Source of the DNA: Branchiostoma floridae | Taxonomy: Eukaryota; Chordata; Leptocardii; Amphioxiformes; Branchiostomatidae | Length of the DNA stretch: 64,000 nucleotides | Reading direction: 5' to 3' | Assembly: GCF_000003815.2 (NCBI RefSeq) | Contig: NC_049981.1 | Coordinates: 31,523,811-31,587,810, forward strand | Shown: positions 24,769 to 36,600 of the stretch, in pieces | How positions within the stretch are numbered: the first letter of the stretch is position 1 | Layout: the number at the start of each line of letters is the position of its first letter | Position numbers and translations under genes: made by a program | Notes under the pieces: model-generated | Database searches by the model: none | Told to the model about the DNA's origin: nothing | Seen by the model: only the letters and a program-made list of their open reading frames with translations

Positions 24769-26895
24769 CTAAGCCATGGCTTCAAGCATTTGGGTCTTCG
24801 CCTTCCTCTTGTTGACGACAATATAAGCGACGAACACAGCAAGGACGAACACGCCAACAACAACACCGATGATAACAGGTACCGCGTTACTGCCTGCGTC
24901 CTCCGAGCATTCTTCAGCCGACGAGAATTGTCCCGACTTGACCCCGAAAGGCTGGATCTGAACGTGGCTGGCGAGGATGGACACGTCTTTGGTAACGGTG
25001 ATGTCCACGTCGGCGTTACACTTGTATGACTTATCGGCGTCTGCGGAAAAGATGTTCAGCGTATTGCTTCTAACATGTCTGCGGGAGTCGGGGCTTTTAG
25101 TCCCGGGAAAGACGGACGGCAGCTCGGTGTACCAGATCTCGATGGTGGACGCGTTGAAGCGACCGACGCCGTTCCCTTTCACTGCTTTGTCTTTGAAGAA
25201 ATCAAACGTCACGTTGAAGGCGTCATCGCGAAACGTCAGAGTCAAACTGGAGTTGTCCGAACCGCAGAAGCCGGTGGCCTTGGCGGTTTTGGGTAAGTCA
25301 AACACGCCGGTGTTCTTTTTCCTGTCAGTCTTTGTGTAATTGACCTTGAACTGAAGGCTCAAGTTGGCCAAGAGACAGACGTGACCTTTCGTGTCCTTGA
25401 CCTCGAAGTGACCTTGAGGCGGTTGATCAGGAGGTGCGGTGTGCTTTGGAGTGGTCATGATGGTCGTAGCGTTCTTGATCGGGACCATGGTCGTGTCAGA
25501 TGGTTGTACGGTTGTCGCGTTACGAATGGGAGCCACGGTAGCGGTGGTCGCATTGGAAGGAGAAATTGTGGTCACGTTGCTAATAGGTGCCATGGTAGCC
25601 GCTGTGGTGTTCAAAGCAATAACGGTCGTGGCGTTTTCGATGGGCGCCATGGTATATGGAAGGTCTTGTGCACACTCGAATGCCTCGCTGAAGCTGCGGT
25701 TCTTCACAGCGAAGGGTTGGACCTGCAGGTCGGTGACGTAGAGCTTCACCGTGCTGCCGACGTCATAGAACTGGACTGACCTGCACAAGTACGACTTGCC
25801 GAGTTCCGTTACAAACATAGACGGGCCATCCGTTTGTACCTCATGTACCGCCGTGCCGGGAAACTTGGCGTACGGGAAGAGCTTTGGCTCCCGCACGTAC
25901 CCAACCGAAGCGCTGACGAGTTCGAAGCTGCTGTTGCTGTCTTTCGTCTTGAAGGTTGCGGTAAGGTTGAATCCCTTGAAGAAAGACAGAGCGATGGTCG
26001 CCTTAGAACCCCCGCAACCGCCTCCAACGGTGCTGTTCCGGGGGAGGTCGTACTCGGCGGCAACCGTGTTGTTGTCCTTCAGCTCGTACAGCACGTGAAA
26101 ATGCACACCCACGGATAGCAGGAAACACGGGTTCCCTTCGGTGTCGTTGAGAGTGAAATGTCCGATCGGGTTGAGAGGAGGCTGAGTGGTGGGGAGGGCG
26201 GGTGTGGTCGTCATGTCGTCTGGGCACTTTTGAGGAGCAGAGAACTTCCCACTGTGGGGGACATAGAAGGGCTGGACTTGGATAGAGTGGATAGACAGAG
26301 TCGACGTAGGTCTATCCGGCTCACTGAAGATGAAATCTATGTTCTGATGTTTATCACAGAGGTAGGAATGGGGATGAAAGGTGGTCGAGGACGTGTAGAA
26401 ATACTGTCGGTTGGAAATGGTAGCCTTCGCCACGGCGTTTGAGTCCCTGGCGTCTGGAAACGTGTCCGGCACGAGTTTGTAGCACACGGCGACATCCTCA
26501 AGCCAGAAGTGCCTGTGAATCACGTTCCTTCCAAACGTGAGGTCTAACTCAAACGTTCCGTCCATCCCGAGACCGAACCCGAGGGTGATGCGCGCGTGCC
26601 TCTCGTCGGTGCGATGTGAGCAGACTCCGCCGACCGTGCTGTCGGTCGGCAGGGTGAAGGATACAGTAGCCGTGGTGTTGTCAGTCCTAGTGTAGCCCAC
26701 GTTGATCATAGCCGCTATGGTCAGGCTCAGACATGGTTCGGGCTGACCGGTCAGCGGCTTCTTGGTCACCACGAAGTGGCCTTCAGGAGGAGCTGGCTCA
26801 TACGCTGCGTACCCGACCGAGGTCCTAACAAGCAACACGAACAGAACGGATAGAATGGTCGGAGTAAACGACATCTTCGAGCGCATCAACAACAT
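24769..26895 (-). CDS. LAMP-like type I membrane glycoprotein, three luminal domains
   Basis: A single uninterrupted 708-codon frame. It has an N-terminal signal peptide (core ILSVLFVLLVRTSV; ATG could be residue 1, 4 or 8). Three LAMP-type luminal domains follow (about 37-230, 245-440, 530-672), each opening with GHF and ending in a V-Q-x-QPF...C-x-D segment, with four main Cys each. DKSYKCNADVDITV and IQPFGVKSGQFSSAEECSED just before the membrane are diagnostic of LAMP1/LAMP2/CD68. A short PTT hinge lies between domains 1 and 2, and a long Pro/Thr/Asn hinge between 2 and 3 has four MAPIxNATT-like repeats and many N-x-T/S sites. The TM segment is about residues 673-694, and the cytoplasmic tail is NKRKAKTQMLEAMA. 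Vertebrate LAMPs have two luminal domains (or one) and a GYxxZ lysosomal signal; this tail has no Tyr. No introns suggests a retrocopy or intron loss. It is expected in endolysosomal or surface membrane. Confidence 0.9.
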   Translation of the reverse strand: MLLMRSKMSFTPTILSVLFVLLVRTSVGYAAYEPAPPEGHFVVTKKPLTGQPEPCLSLTIAAMINVGYTRTDNTTATVSFTLPTDSTVGGVCSHRTDERHARITLGFGLGMDGTFELDLTFGRNVIHRHFWLEDVAVCYKLVPDTFPDARDSNAVAKATISNRQYFYTSSTTFHPHSYLCDKHQNIDFIFSEPDRPTSTLSIHSIQVQPFYVPHSGKFSAPQKCPDDMTTTPALPTTQPPLNPIGHFTLNDTEGNPCFLLSVGVHFHVLYELKDNNTVAAEYDLPRNSTVGGGCGGSKATIALSFFKGFNLTATFKTKDSNSSFELVSASVGYVREPKLFPYAKFPGTAVHEVQTDGPSMFVTELGKSYLCRSVQFYDVGSTVKLYVTDLQVQPFAVKNRSFSEAFECAQDLPYTMAPIENATTVIALNTTAATMAPISNVTTISPSNATTATVAPIRNATTVQPSDTTMVPIKNATTIMTTPKHTAPPDQPPQGHFEVKDTKGHVCLLANLSLQFKVNYTKTDRKKNTGVFDLPKTAKATGFCGSDNSSLTLTFRDDAFNVTFDFFKDKAVKGNGVGRFNASTIEIWYTELPSVFPGTKSPDSRRHVRSNTLNIFSADADKSYKCNADVDITVTKDVSILASHVQIQPFGVKSGQFSSAEECSEDAGSNAVPVIIGVVVGVFVLAVFVAYIVVNKRKAKTQMLEAMA

Positions 26896-27849
26896 CGGGA
26901 ACAGGTGAAATTTTCAGGTATTGCTCTCTAAGTGGGTCAGTGAGGGTATTATCGACGTTCCTATTTAGTCAAAGTTCCGGAGGTACTACGAACAGGTTGT
27001 TTTGACGGGTAAGAAAACAAATGTCTTACACCAAAATTTCACAGCCGCAAGCTCTATCGCGGATCGCGGACAGCTCAAAAATCCTACTACATGCTGGTAT
27101 AACATAGTGCCAACTTATCAACACACTTAAAGGAGAAATCATCTGGCAAAAAACAGTCATATTTCCATTCCTACCCACCTGTGGAAAGATGGTAAAATCC
27201 AAACAAGCATCACCTGAGGGGAATGACCTTTGAACATTGCGTCATACATTGTAGTTTAAATGGTTGTGTCCAAACAGATACACGTGATCACGTGTTTGCT
27301 TGACAGTTTACCGACTTACAAAGGTGTTTCCAAATCAATTGTCAGACACTATTTTTTTTTGGTTGCTATTCATAATAGTTATTTAAGGGGATTTGAGATG
27401 ACGCAAACTGTCAGGATCTAGCTGGCAAGGGTCCAAGGTGTATGGACGTCTGCGACCAGCTAACTCCGTGTGTTATCTAGCTATGTTTGTCCAATTTCTA
27501 TCATTTTTTCCTGCCACCCGTGTAGCCTGCTAGAGGCTACGAATTCCGTACGGACCTCATACGGACTATACAAATACGCAACTATGAACCCACCCTTTGA
27601 TCACATGTCATTGCTCCTTTTGTGCTGTCTTATCCAGGACATTTGTGTTATTATCTTTTGCCACCGTCCCCGTCATAGTTGGAACCCTGACATTTTAAAA
27701 GCTTCTACCTACTAAGAATACGAGCGGAAATACAGTCACATAGGTTCTCTCACAACTGCTCTGTGTATTCGAATTCCAGAACCACCGTCCAGTTTGTCGT
27801 TATATTGACAGTTGAGGACATCTGTAAAAAGTAATAGGTAAATCAGAAT
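26896..27849. other. Intergenic, no gene seen
   Basis: Upstream flank of the minus-strand LAMP-like gene. I see no confident promoter element or exon. Confidence 0.35.
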
Positions 27850-28250
27850 AAGACTGTGGACCCTGATGGTATACACTCCAGAATCTTAAAAGAACTGACA
27901 GAGTTCTTAGCAAGACCCCTGTACATCTACCGAGAGACTGAAAAGATTAGCATATTACACCAATAGACTTCGAGAAAGCGTTTGACTCGGTGCCCACTTA
28001 ACGCCTGTTAAGTTAGGTCGAAAGTTATGGTATCTGCGAAAACCTGTTCCTGTGGATCATTCCTAACAGAGCGTAAGCAGAGAGTATGCGTGAACACCCG
28101 AGCTGGGCGAAAGTCACAAGGGGCGTGCCGCAGGGCCAATTCAGTTCACACTTTTTATGAACGACATACCAGAAGAGAGGCTCAGAACTCTGAAATTACC
28201 GACCTTACTCTACAGACGGCTGGAGGGAGATATCATTAACACATAAATAT
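27850..28250 (+). mobile_element. Decayed CR1-like LINE relic
   Basis: Scattered RT motifs in shifting frames: PDGIHSRILKEL (27861+), IDFEKAFDSVP (27965+), TERKQRVCVN (28066+), TRGVPQG (28115+), FMNDIPEE (28155+), then directly RLRTLKLPTLLYRRLEGD from the RT C-terminus. There are multiple stops and deletions, so it is old. Confidence 0.75.
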
Positions 28251-28590
28251 GTTCTTTTTCTGGTCCCTAATAGCACGAGATATACAGACTGTAGATGAGA
28301 CCGCCGTTAAACTTGTCGAACTAATTTTGGAGGCAAAAGATCGGTGTGTCACTCACAAAACAGTTACTATCAGATACAAAGATAAACCTGGAAGTATACA
28401 CGAACTAAAAGCGGATATGAAGTCGCTGAAGTCGAGGCTTGTAGAAGAGCAGCAGAGTGTGGAACTTGCACACCGTGTAATTGATGAAATCAACAAGTCA
28501 TTCGAAGCGAGGTGAAAGCTCTGCAGGGCCAGGTGTCAGAATTAAAAGCCGAACTGATTGCTGCGGAAGCCTACTAAAAGCTGTTTTGGG
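28249..28590 (+). pseudogene. Broken coiled-coil ORF, unrecognised
   Basis: An open frame to 28513 encodes Lys/Glu-rich helical sequence (KLVELILEAKDRCV, ELKADMKSLKSRLVEEQQSV). A +1 shift near 28510 continues with EVKALQGQVSELKAELIAAEAY, suggesting a formerly longer coiled coil. It directly follows a LINE relic, so a retroelement ORF1 origin is possible. No function is assigned. Confidence 0.3.
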
Positions 28591-29809
28591 GAATTGTGCA
28601 TGATGTTAGTGAAGACCTGGAAAAAAGGTTCGTGAATTAATGTCAATTAAGCTTTCAGTCGAAAACGCTGCTTCGATCCCTTTTGTCAATGTTCATTGTC
28701 TCCCCCGCATGAAGGGTCAAAATTATCGTAAAATTTGTATCTCAACTTCATCGGGAATCGGTGCTACACCAAGTTTTCAATCTTCACCCACCCAAAGTCA
28801 GGGTTTCGTGTCAGTCAACACCTCCCCATAGTTCTTCAGAAGCAAAAGGAGGATTTTCGTGCAGCTTTCAACGACGCTCGTGACAAATGACGAAACCCCA
28901 AGTTCAACATCGTCGGAGTGGAAGTGAGGATGCTGGCATGTGGCAAGTCATTCCAGAGCCCGGACCGGTATTTCCAACACTTTACCTGAAATCTGACTCT
29001 TCTAAACCTGACTTGCTTATCTGCCACATTTCTGTTTTGCTTTATCTACTTGCACTTATGTCCGCCTGGAAAGGGCGGTACAGCAGCCTGAGAGTTACCT
29101 AAACTAACAGTAAAAGTGTCATTTTTAGTGTCAAGTGATTTTTTTTTTGCTTATAGTGATTGTAATTTATGTGTGAAACGTCTGTGTAGAATATCGAGTT
29201 TGTCTACTATTGAAAAGTGAATCCACCTCCTTACCCCATGACCTGACCCAGATGATCAGCTTGCCGGGGGGTCTGCAATTTAGTCCAATTATTTTCAGAT
29301 CCTTCAACTTTTGAACAAAAAAATGGTGGCACATTGTCAAACAAGCTTATAGACGTAAGAGTCAAACAACAATCATCGTTGAACTATACCTCTATTCACA
29401 TACGACGAATTTATCAGGTCGGTTTTCAAATAGGAAGGTGAAACAGATTTGAGGGTGTATACACAATAATTGTAATACCAAGTAAATATGATTAATATGA
29501 AGCGACATGTAGAGAGGAATGTGTGGTCCCCATGATGTTGATAAATGACAATAACGTACTTTTACGCAATCGATATCGAAGAAGAGGTGAATGAGGAGCA
29601 ACATTTGAATTGCAGTTACTACAGAAAAGGTTAAGAGCAGCAACGTGAAGAGGAGCAACAGCGTAAAAATGAGCGTATCTATCGCGGGTGCCCCCAAAAG
29701 TGACATTGGTGCTCCGATTGTCTGTGGCGAAGAGAGAAAAAACGTTTGGATGCCGTTAACTTTGTCGTCTCAAAGTAGTACGAACTAGTTTTGAATCACA
29801 TTCAGATGA

Positions 29810-30150
29810 CTTTGCTAGTGCTCTTAACCAAGGCAAGCAGGTCGACGCCATAGTACTTGACTCCAGTAAGGCTTTTGATACTGTTCCCCACAGTCGTCTC
29901 CTGATTAAGCTCAAGAGCTGTGGCATCTATGGACATAAGGACCCAGGCATTTTTTCTTGATGATGAGACCTCAAAACCCACAAGGGTTTCGTCAGTAGTG
30001 CCTCAAGGAACTATTTTTGGCCCCCTTTCGTTCCTCCTTTATATAAGTTAACCTACCCGATGTTGCTTTGTTCGCGGGCGACTGCCTGCTATACCGAATA
30101 ACTGAACATCAAAGTGACGTCCAATCCATCTATGGTGCAGCAAAAGAGAT
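29810..30150 (+). mobile_element. Decayed LINE RT relic
   Basis: The plus strand encodes DFASALNQGKQVDAIVLDSS then KAFDTVPHSRLLIKLKSCGI (RT motif A region), a deleted segment, TRVSSVVPQGTIFGPLSFLL, then FAGDCLLYRI (a mutated FADD box). Frameshifts and deletions break it. Confidence 0.75.
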
Positions 30151-30386
30151 GTACATTTACTGAGTACTTCCAGTACTTTACTGGGACAAGGTTGTGGGAC
30201 GAGGCTGAGAGACAACTCCGACAAGAAGCAGGACGTACACACAGCAGAAGGAAGAACGTCAGTTTCCTGGTCAGGACTTGATACTCCACCAGTCAACTAT
30301 TGCTGCGAGACTGTTCTGATTTTTATGAAACACTGTTGAACTTAACGATTTGCAGAATTATTAACAAATTAGTACAAGATAAAACG

Positions 30387-30584
30387 ATGGGTTTCTATCA
30401 GCATGGTTTACGTAAGGAGGTCGCCTTAGCTCTAATGTCCAGAATGAAGGTGTCAGAGCTCAGGATGGAACTGTCAAGAAGACAATTAGACAAGGGAAAA
30501 GTAAAAGGAGAACTTATAGATACACTAAGAAAGCAAATGGAGAAGGAATATGATGAATGGAAAGTGGAGAAAGAAAATGACTGA
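30387..30584 (+). CDS. Small SAP-like ORF (65 aa)
   Basis: From ATG 30387 the frame runs 65 codons. KVSELRMELSRRQLDKGKVK then GELIDTLRKQME fits the SAP DNA-binding motif pattern (helix-turn-helix with KxxLI). The rest is a charged Glu/Lys tail. It lies between a LINE relic and a possible gene at 30736. It could be a retroelement remnant, a short gene or a 3' exon. No promoter or splice support is visible. Confidence 0.35.
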   Translation: MGFYQHGLRKEVALALMSRMKVSELRMELSRRQLDKGKVKGELIDTLRKQMEKEYDEWKVEKEND

Positions 30585-30735
30585 CTGTAACAGATAGACG
30601 TACGTATCGTTAACTACATGTAAGTGGTGTGAAGCTGTTTGCATTTTGCATTCTGCAACCACGTGATTTGAATTTTCGTTCTTGGCTTCACTGTGGCGGC
30701 GAGTGTGGCCATACGCACTTTTGGCCAAACATAAC

Positions 30736-32481
30736 ATGGCAAGGCCAAGACCTGTCATACCGCCAGACTTACAGTCCGGCCGAAAAATGAATATTGAGAG
30801 AAGGAATTTCCGTGTAAGTTACCTCCTATTTCAACGAAGACATGTTGTACATTATTCCAGCAAATGTTTAGATGTTTTCCGAGGAGGATTGTGCTGATTT
30901 TCGTTGGATACATGCCTTACAACCACTGGCAGTATTTCAGAATACGTAGTTTAATTCATTGTATAAGTGCAATGCTAAATATAAAAGCAAACATTTTCAC
31001 AATCATGATTATAGATTTTTACTGACGAATACTTGTATCTACCCCAGGCCAGGAAAGAGAGACACCAAGATGTGGCGAGGATAGAAAAAGTCAGAAAGTT
31101 GCCGAGGATCGAGACCCTCCAATTGTTCCAACGCACGCTATACGGTTAAACAAGCCTAGTGACCAAGATGTGGCGAGGATGGAAAAGTTCACAAAGTGGC
31201 CGAGGACTGAGGTCTTCAAGAAGATTCGCAGTGGTTGCTGATAGAATCGTTATTTCAACCGTTACCCTTCTTACTTCAGGTTCGCCCTGATGCAGAAGAA
31301 GAAGGGGAACTACGCAGACTGAAGGCCGCAGATGTGAAGGAGGTCGGCAAGAACAAGCGATGGTTCAAACCCACGCCATATGATATCAAACAAGGGACGG
31401 CCTAGTGACTTTACAGCCACAATATTCATTGATAGTATTAATATGAAAGTAAACATTTTCACAATCATAGGTTTTCACTGACGAATATATGTATCTATTT
31501 GTATTTGCAGCTGACAGTTTTAAATTGTATCATAGTGCATATCAGATGCTTAAGAAAGTCTGATATAAAAGATGATATAAATTGGTGACTAGCCGAGCTG
31601 TATTGAGGTTTTCGGATAAGGCCAACAATGACGATGATGGCAAGATAGAGACATATAGAGATAGAGAAATATAGCCATAAAACTGATAGAGAAATATAGC
31701 CTGTCCGTGCAGAAGACTAGAGAACCGGAAGACTTTCTTTGGTCCAGCAATATACATGTAAAGTTGTTTTTCGGGGACATTTCATTATGTTTACTCTTCT
31801 CTGATTTTAGATGATTCTAATCGTGTCAGATCAGTAAGGACAATACCAGCTGGTACAAGTGAGCATTACTTTTGTAAAGGTTGAAATTTGATTCCAAAAG
31901 AGTGAATCGAAAGGTAGTAGGACATGTCATGATCTCTTTTTGTAAACAAAACAGAAAAGTTCGACTTTTGTAACGGAATGCTCTACTATGAAAATGTACC
32001 GCATTTTTAAAACATTTTTATCTTTGTCCAACGTTAACAGTCAAACCCATATTCACACAGCCTGATGCAGCTGAGGACGGCAAGGGGAACAGAGAATCCT
32101 ATGTATCGGTTAGTACTATGGGGGTTACCATTCAGTACTAACAATGAAATTAATACAGATAGCTGTGTACCATATATACAGACCACCGGTAGTCTGTGCA
32201 TGCCTGAATAAGCATCTTACATGTAGTATCAGGGATTAATCGGCTATGACATGATTATTCCAGATAAACTTGCGAGAACAAAGCCGATAAAAAGGATCAT
32301 CCAGCCAGCCCATCTAGCTACACCGAGTCAGCTTCCACCGTACAAGACGGTCCCCGAAGTCTGGGTTTCCAAGAGGCTGTTAAGTGAAAATTTAATAGAC
32401 CTATCTACTTTGACCCCCGAGCTGGCTGGACTCTCTGAAGTTTTGGATTGCAAGTTGACCTGGGCACCCATGTCCGATTAG
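30736..32481 (+). CDS. Possible multi-exon gene, product unknown
   Basis: Weakly supported. ATG at 30736 in AACATGG context opens a 26-codon exon (MARPRPVIPPDLQSGRKM...) ending at 30813 with a good donor GTAAGT. An acceptor CCCCAG at 31047 starts an in-phase exon (ARKERHQDVARIEKVRK). Acceptors also precede 31280-31405 (VRPDAEEEGELRRLK, ending in TAG) and 32061-32108 (PDAAEDGKGNRESYVS, donor GTTAGT). A final frame runs 32251-32481 (LARTKPIKRI, PSQLPPYKTVPEVWVSKRLL, stop). Phases do not join cleanly into the last exon, and the middle exons look like duplicates of each other, so either alternative transcripts or a broken gene is possible. I do not recognise the protein. Confidence 0.35.
30980..31510 (+). 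repeat. Local tandem duplications inside the unknown gene
   Basis: Intron sequence with AAACATTTTCACAATCAT and TGACGAATA-x2-TGTATCT occurs at 30989-31043 and again at 31450-31503. An exon-like ACCAAGATGTGGCGAGGAT is at 31072 and 31164. CCTAGTGAC occurs at 31156 and 31402. Confidence 0.7.
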
Positions 32482-33617
32482 GAATGACGTGTGGCGTCGG
32501 AGTTCGCAACAATTAACTTTCGGACATGACCAGTCACATACAAAAAATCCTCCACAAACCAGGAAGCGCCTGTAACACGACAAAAATATCCTGTAACGAC
32601 GACATAAAGTCACGGCCTTGGGATGAAGAGGATAAGTAATTAACAAGAGGGAATTCACAATTGACAGACACTCCAATGGAGTCCAAGCACACGCGGCAGC
32701 CACGATCCGCAAAACAAGACTGAAGCAAGGAAGGAGGTTCCTTGACTGAAGAAAGAAAGGTTGCCCCACTAAACCGCTTTATCTGTAACCTACAAGGGCT
32801 CAGCCTTCTCACAAACACATAGGTAGAGTCTGAGGGCTGCAAAATTCGGCTAAATTGCGCCGAAACGGGAGACAAAACAACATACACCACCCGACAAATT
32901 CCACTCGCACAGTGCTGAAGGTTGCAAGTCTGTACACTGGCTTTGTCTGCCATATCACGTACCGATTATATATATCCCTCCGCGGCACACTTTCCGTGCC
33001 AATCACAAATCTAAATATCGCAAACATTGAAAACCAGCCGCTTAGACGTCTTTGAAACGTCAAAGAAAATAAATATTCTAAAATGATGCTTTACATATAT
33101 TATTACAGTGTACAATTGTTTAGCTATAAAAGTGGCACTAGTTTCTGTTTGCAAACGAATACAGAAGAGACGCGGTCGGTCTGCCGCAAAGTTCGCGGGA
33201 AAACGAAGCAGGCAAAAAAGTTAATTTCTTATATGGCATAACCTTTACTATAGTTGAAAAAGTTACAAAGTTATCCGTCATTTTTTCGTGATCTCAAAGA
33301 AACGTGAAATATGTAAACATTTTGCTGTGGGTCAAAGGTCGAAAGGTCAAAGGTGGTTACGAGCGAAACTGTGCTCACTTCCGCGTACCGAGCTGTCAGC
33401 GAAAGGGGTTTCACTTTTATTTGCTTGGACACGTCATAGATATTCTTGGAAGTTTGGGAAATTTACTGTCTCCCCTTTACTGTCTGGGAAACCCCAGTAG
33501 TCGGTAACTATTAATAACTGGTGTACTAAAGGTAGCTTAGCGACCACACTGACTTGGAAAAGATTTTGAAAAGTTTGGAAGCAGACAGTTTTACAGGTGC
33601 ATCGACGTAACTTCACG
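32482..33617. other. Intergenic, probable caspase 5' flank
   Basis: No exon is recognised. A TATAAAA at 33125-33131 lies about 490 bp before the caspase ATG. Several frames are open on the minus strand at 32401-32953, but they resemble no family and have no splice or composition support. Confidence 0.35.
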
Positions 33618-36600
33618 ATGGGCGACAGAAGAACAGGTATTTGCCGACCAATTAATCTTTGCTATTGATTTTATGGATGCTTTAAAAATACCATATTCAT
33701 ACAAAATGTATATGTAGACATTTCATTTCATATTGTGAATGGTAGATTTTCTGAAAAACAGTCTTCCTAAGCACTTAAAAGTTACATCAGCCTAGTATAG
33801 CTAAGCCTTGTTATATATCAGCATAATATCATATTGTATATCGGTAGAGAGCCTTGTATGTGTTGATATGGCTCATGTTCTTCAAAGAAATAAGAAAGAG
33901 AGCTAACGTTACATTATATTTTTACAACATTTTGATTTTGAATAATTTTTTTCCATCAGAAGGAGAGGATGTGACTGATGCGAACCCATCCGGACCGGAG
34001 GTTGCTGACATCACCGGAGCTCAGGTGCGCAGAACACTGGAGAAACTGTCTGTGCAGGAGACCACTCAGGAAAAGACTCCTGCTACCAGGTGAGGCACAC
34101 ACAAACTGCATATAGTGAATTGATAATGCTGATAAAAATCTGGATTTTTTTTTATTCATGTCACATCTGGATGAGATGCGAGAACAAGTGTAATTACCTT
34201 TGCTGACTCTCACTCCAGCATAGTATACAATAGATTCAAGTGCCCTCTCTCCAACTGACTGTAAACTTTGCCAAGTCCTTGCTATTATCAGAACTGTTCC
34301 GTCACATCCTGCCACACACGAGAGACTTTGCAGCTATGATAATTCTCCAAGCAGTGGTTGGGTTGGAGCGATAGTACTGGCTGGGATTTCTTCCCTATAC
34401 TGTGAGGGGAGGGAGCCCTAAGAAGTTGCGGCCACTTCTATCCCCTTGACCTTACCTCTGCTTGGGAAATAATATATATTGTTACTTGTTTGGATATACC
34501 AGGGTAACAATTTGTTCATTTGTCTGTTACCTACTTTGGTACTACTGCATTTGACATGATTGGCCAACTATAACCTCAGACACACTTTGGGACTGATCAC
34601 ATCATTAACACTTATCGAAAGAGTAATCCTTTTATGAATGGATCAAAACCATTTGGCATAATGGTTCTTGAATTCTTGACTAAGTGGAATGTTTTACAAA
34701 AAGATTATCTGAAAGTTCTGTTCACCTGTGAATGTCACATCCATGTTTCTCAGGTCCCCTGAGCCTAGCGGCGTTGGAAACATGGCGTCTGCTCCAACCA
34801 TCGACGTGCACAGTCAGTCTGGGTCTGCTAAGGTACAGGAGCCGCCAAATACTCCAGAAACTGGTATGTCAATTCTTACAGTGTGTGGGGTTGTGTGGCA
34901 GAACTATGGAGTGCTTGGCTCGAAGCCCAGATCTAGATGTCCTGGGTTTGAATCCTGTCATGCTAACGTTACAAATATTGTGCCCTGTGAAAAGCATTTT
35001 ACACATATTTCCTCACTTAACCCAGGTGTAAAAATGGGTACCTTTCTTCAGATCTGTGGTTCATGTTTGTATGTATTGAAGTTTGTTTTGGTTATTGTCT
35101 TCTATCTCTATTTCCATTAATTTTGTGTTATCATTTCTGTTTACATGTACAGTTTATTTTATTTTTATTTGAAATGCAATAAAAAAGAAATGGTTACCTG
35201 ACTTTTGGTTGGGGAGGTAAATGGCAGTGGAAGGAGAGGGTTGGGCTCTGCCTTTCAATATAATATACACTAAGACACATTGGGTAACAACCCACTGCCC
35301 CCACAGCTACGGCCTCAAAAAGGCTATGGGACTACCTTAACTTTTATTTGCTAAATACACAACACAGAAGGAAAGTTAGGTTTCACTGAGGTTACTTTCC
35401 TCCTGTTCATGCTGTCAGTAAAAAAAATACTAAAATGAGGCCTAATGCACGTTATCGGCAAAGACAAATCTAAGGTTTACAAAGGTTGTGTTTTTGTTTC
35501 TCAAACTTTCTTGAATGAATAAAAAACATCAATTTGTGCAGCGCCAGGCAGTAAAATGGCATCAGTCCATGGGGAGGAGAACCTGGAGTCCCAGCCAGGC
35601 TTGCAGAGTGGTGCAGGAGATCTAGAGAAACCACACATTCCAGCAGAGGGCAAACCACCTCCCCCCACCCCCACCAGGCACCTGGACCTGTCACACACAG
35701 GAGAGAAACTGCAAGCTCCAGCAGAGGACAAACCCGCTCCTCCCACCCCCGCCAGACACCAGGACCTGTCACACACAGGAGAGAAACTGCAAGCTCCAGC
35801 AGAGGGCCAACCCGCTCCCTCCACCCCCGCCAGGCACCTGGACCTGTCCCACATGTACGACATGACCCACCGCAGGAGGGGAATGGCCATCGTCATCAAC
35901 AACAAGTAGGACTTTAACATTTATGTAGCTTTATTAGTAATAGTAATAGTTATAGTAGTATCCAGTATTTGATTAGTATACTGCTGTGTAAGTTCCTGGC
36001 ATGGGTGGGCAACAGTGACTTCCATGAGGCTCTGTCCAGTGGGCTCACTCTATTAAGTTAAATCACACACCCTCCTAACATATGCCATCCAGGATTTCTT
36101 CAACATGGCTTTCATAGGGGCATTTCACCCCAGGAAAGGATGCCCCTGAAGGGGGCTTTGTCCAGTAAAGTATAGATGTAGATAGTAGTAGAAAGTAGTA
36201 GAAAGTAGTAGTAGTAGAAAGTAGTAGAAAGTACTAGTAACAGAAAGTAATAGAAAGTAGTAGTAGTATAGTAGTAGTTACAGTAAGTATTTGATTGATA
36301 TACTGCTGCTGGGATCCCTGACACAGGGGTAGGCAGCAGTCGGCTAGTCTTCACACCACGCGGCTCTGTCCAACGTATTCACCCTAGTTAAACCGCACAC
36401 TGTGATGTCTACCATGACCTCTGTTGCCTAACAATGTTTACTTGGTGATGGAGTTACCTTCTTAGAATGTAGGTTAAATCACGGCTGTCTCCAGGACCCG
36501 TCCCTCCATCCATCCTAGGACAGAAATTTTGTTGTTGGGACGGACAAATATTTCAACCCCTTCGTTGAAGAGGTGTATGTGTATTTTATGATATAAAATT

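Noticed and set aside
24736-26442. Plus-strand ORFs opposite the LAMP-like gene
   Set aside because: Shadows of a GC-rich coding frame with clear LAMP features on the minus strand.
32401-32953. Minus-strand ORFs of 120-140 codons upstream of the caspase
   Set aside because: No recognisable domain, splice pattern or composition; overlapping open frames look accidental.
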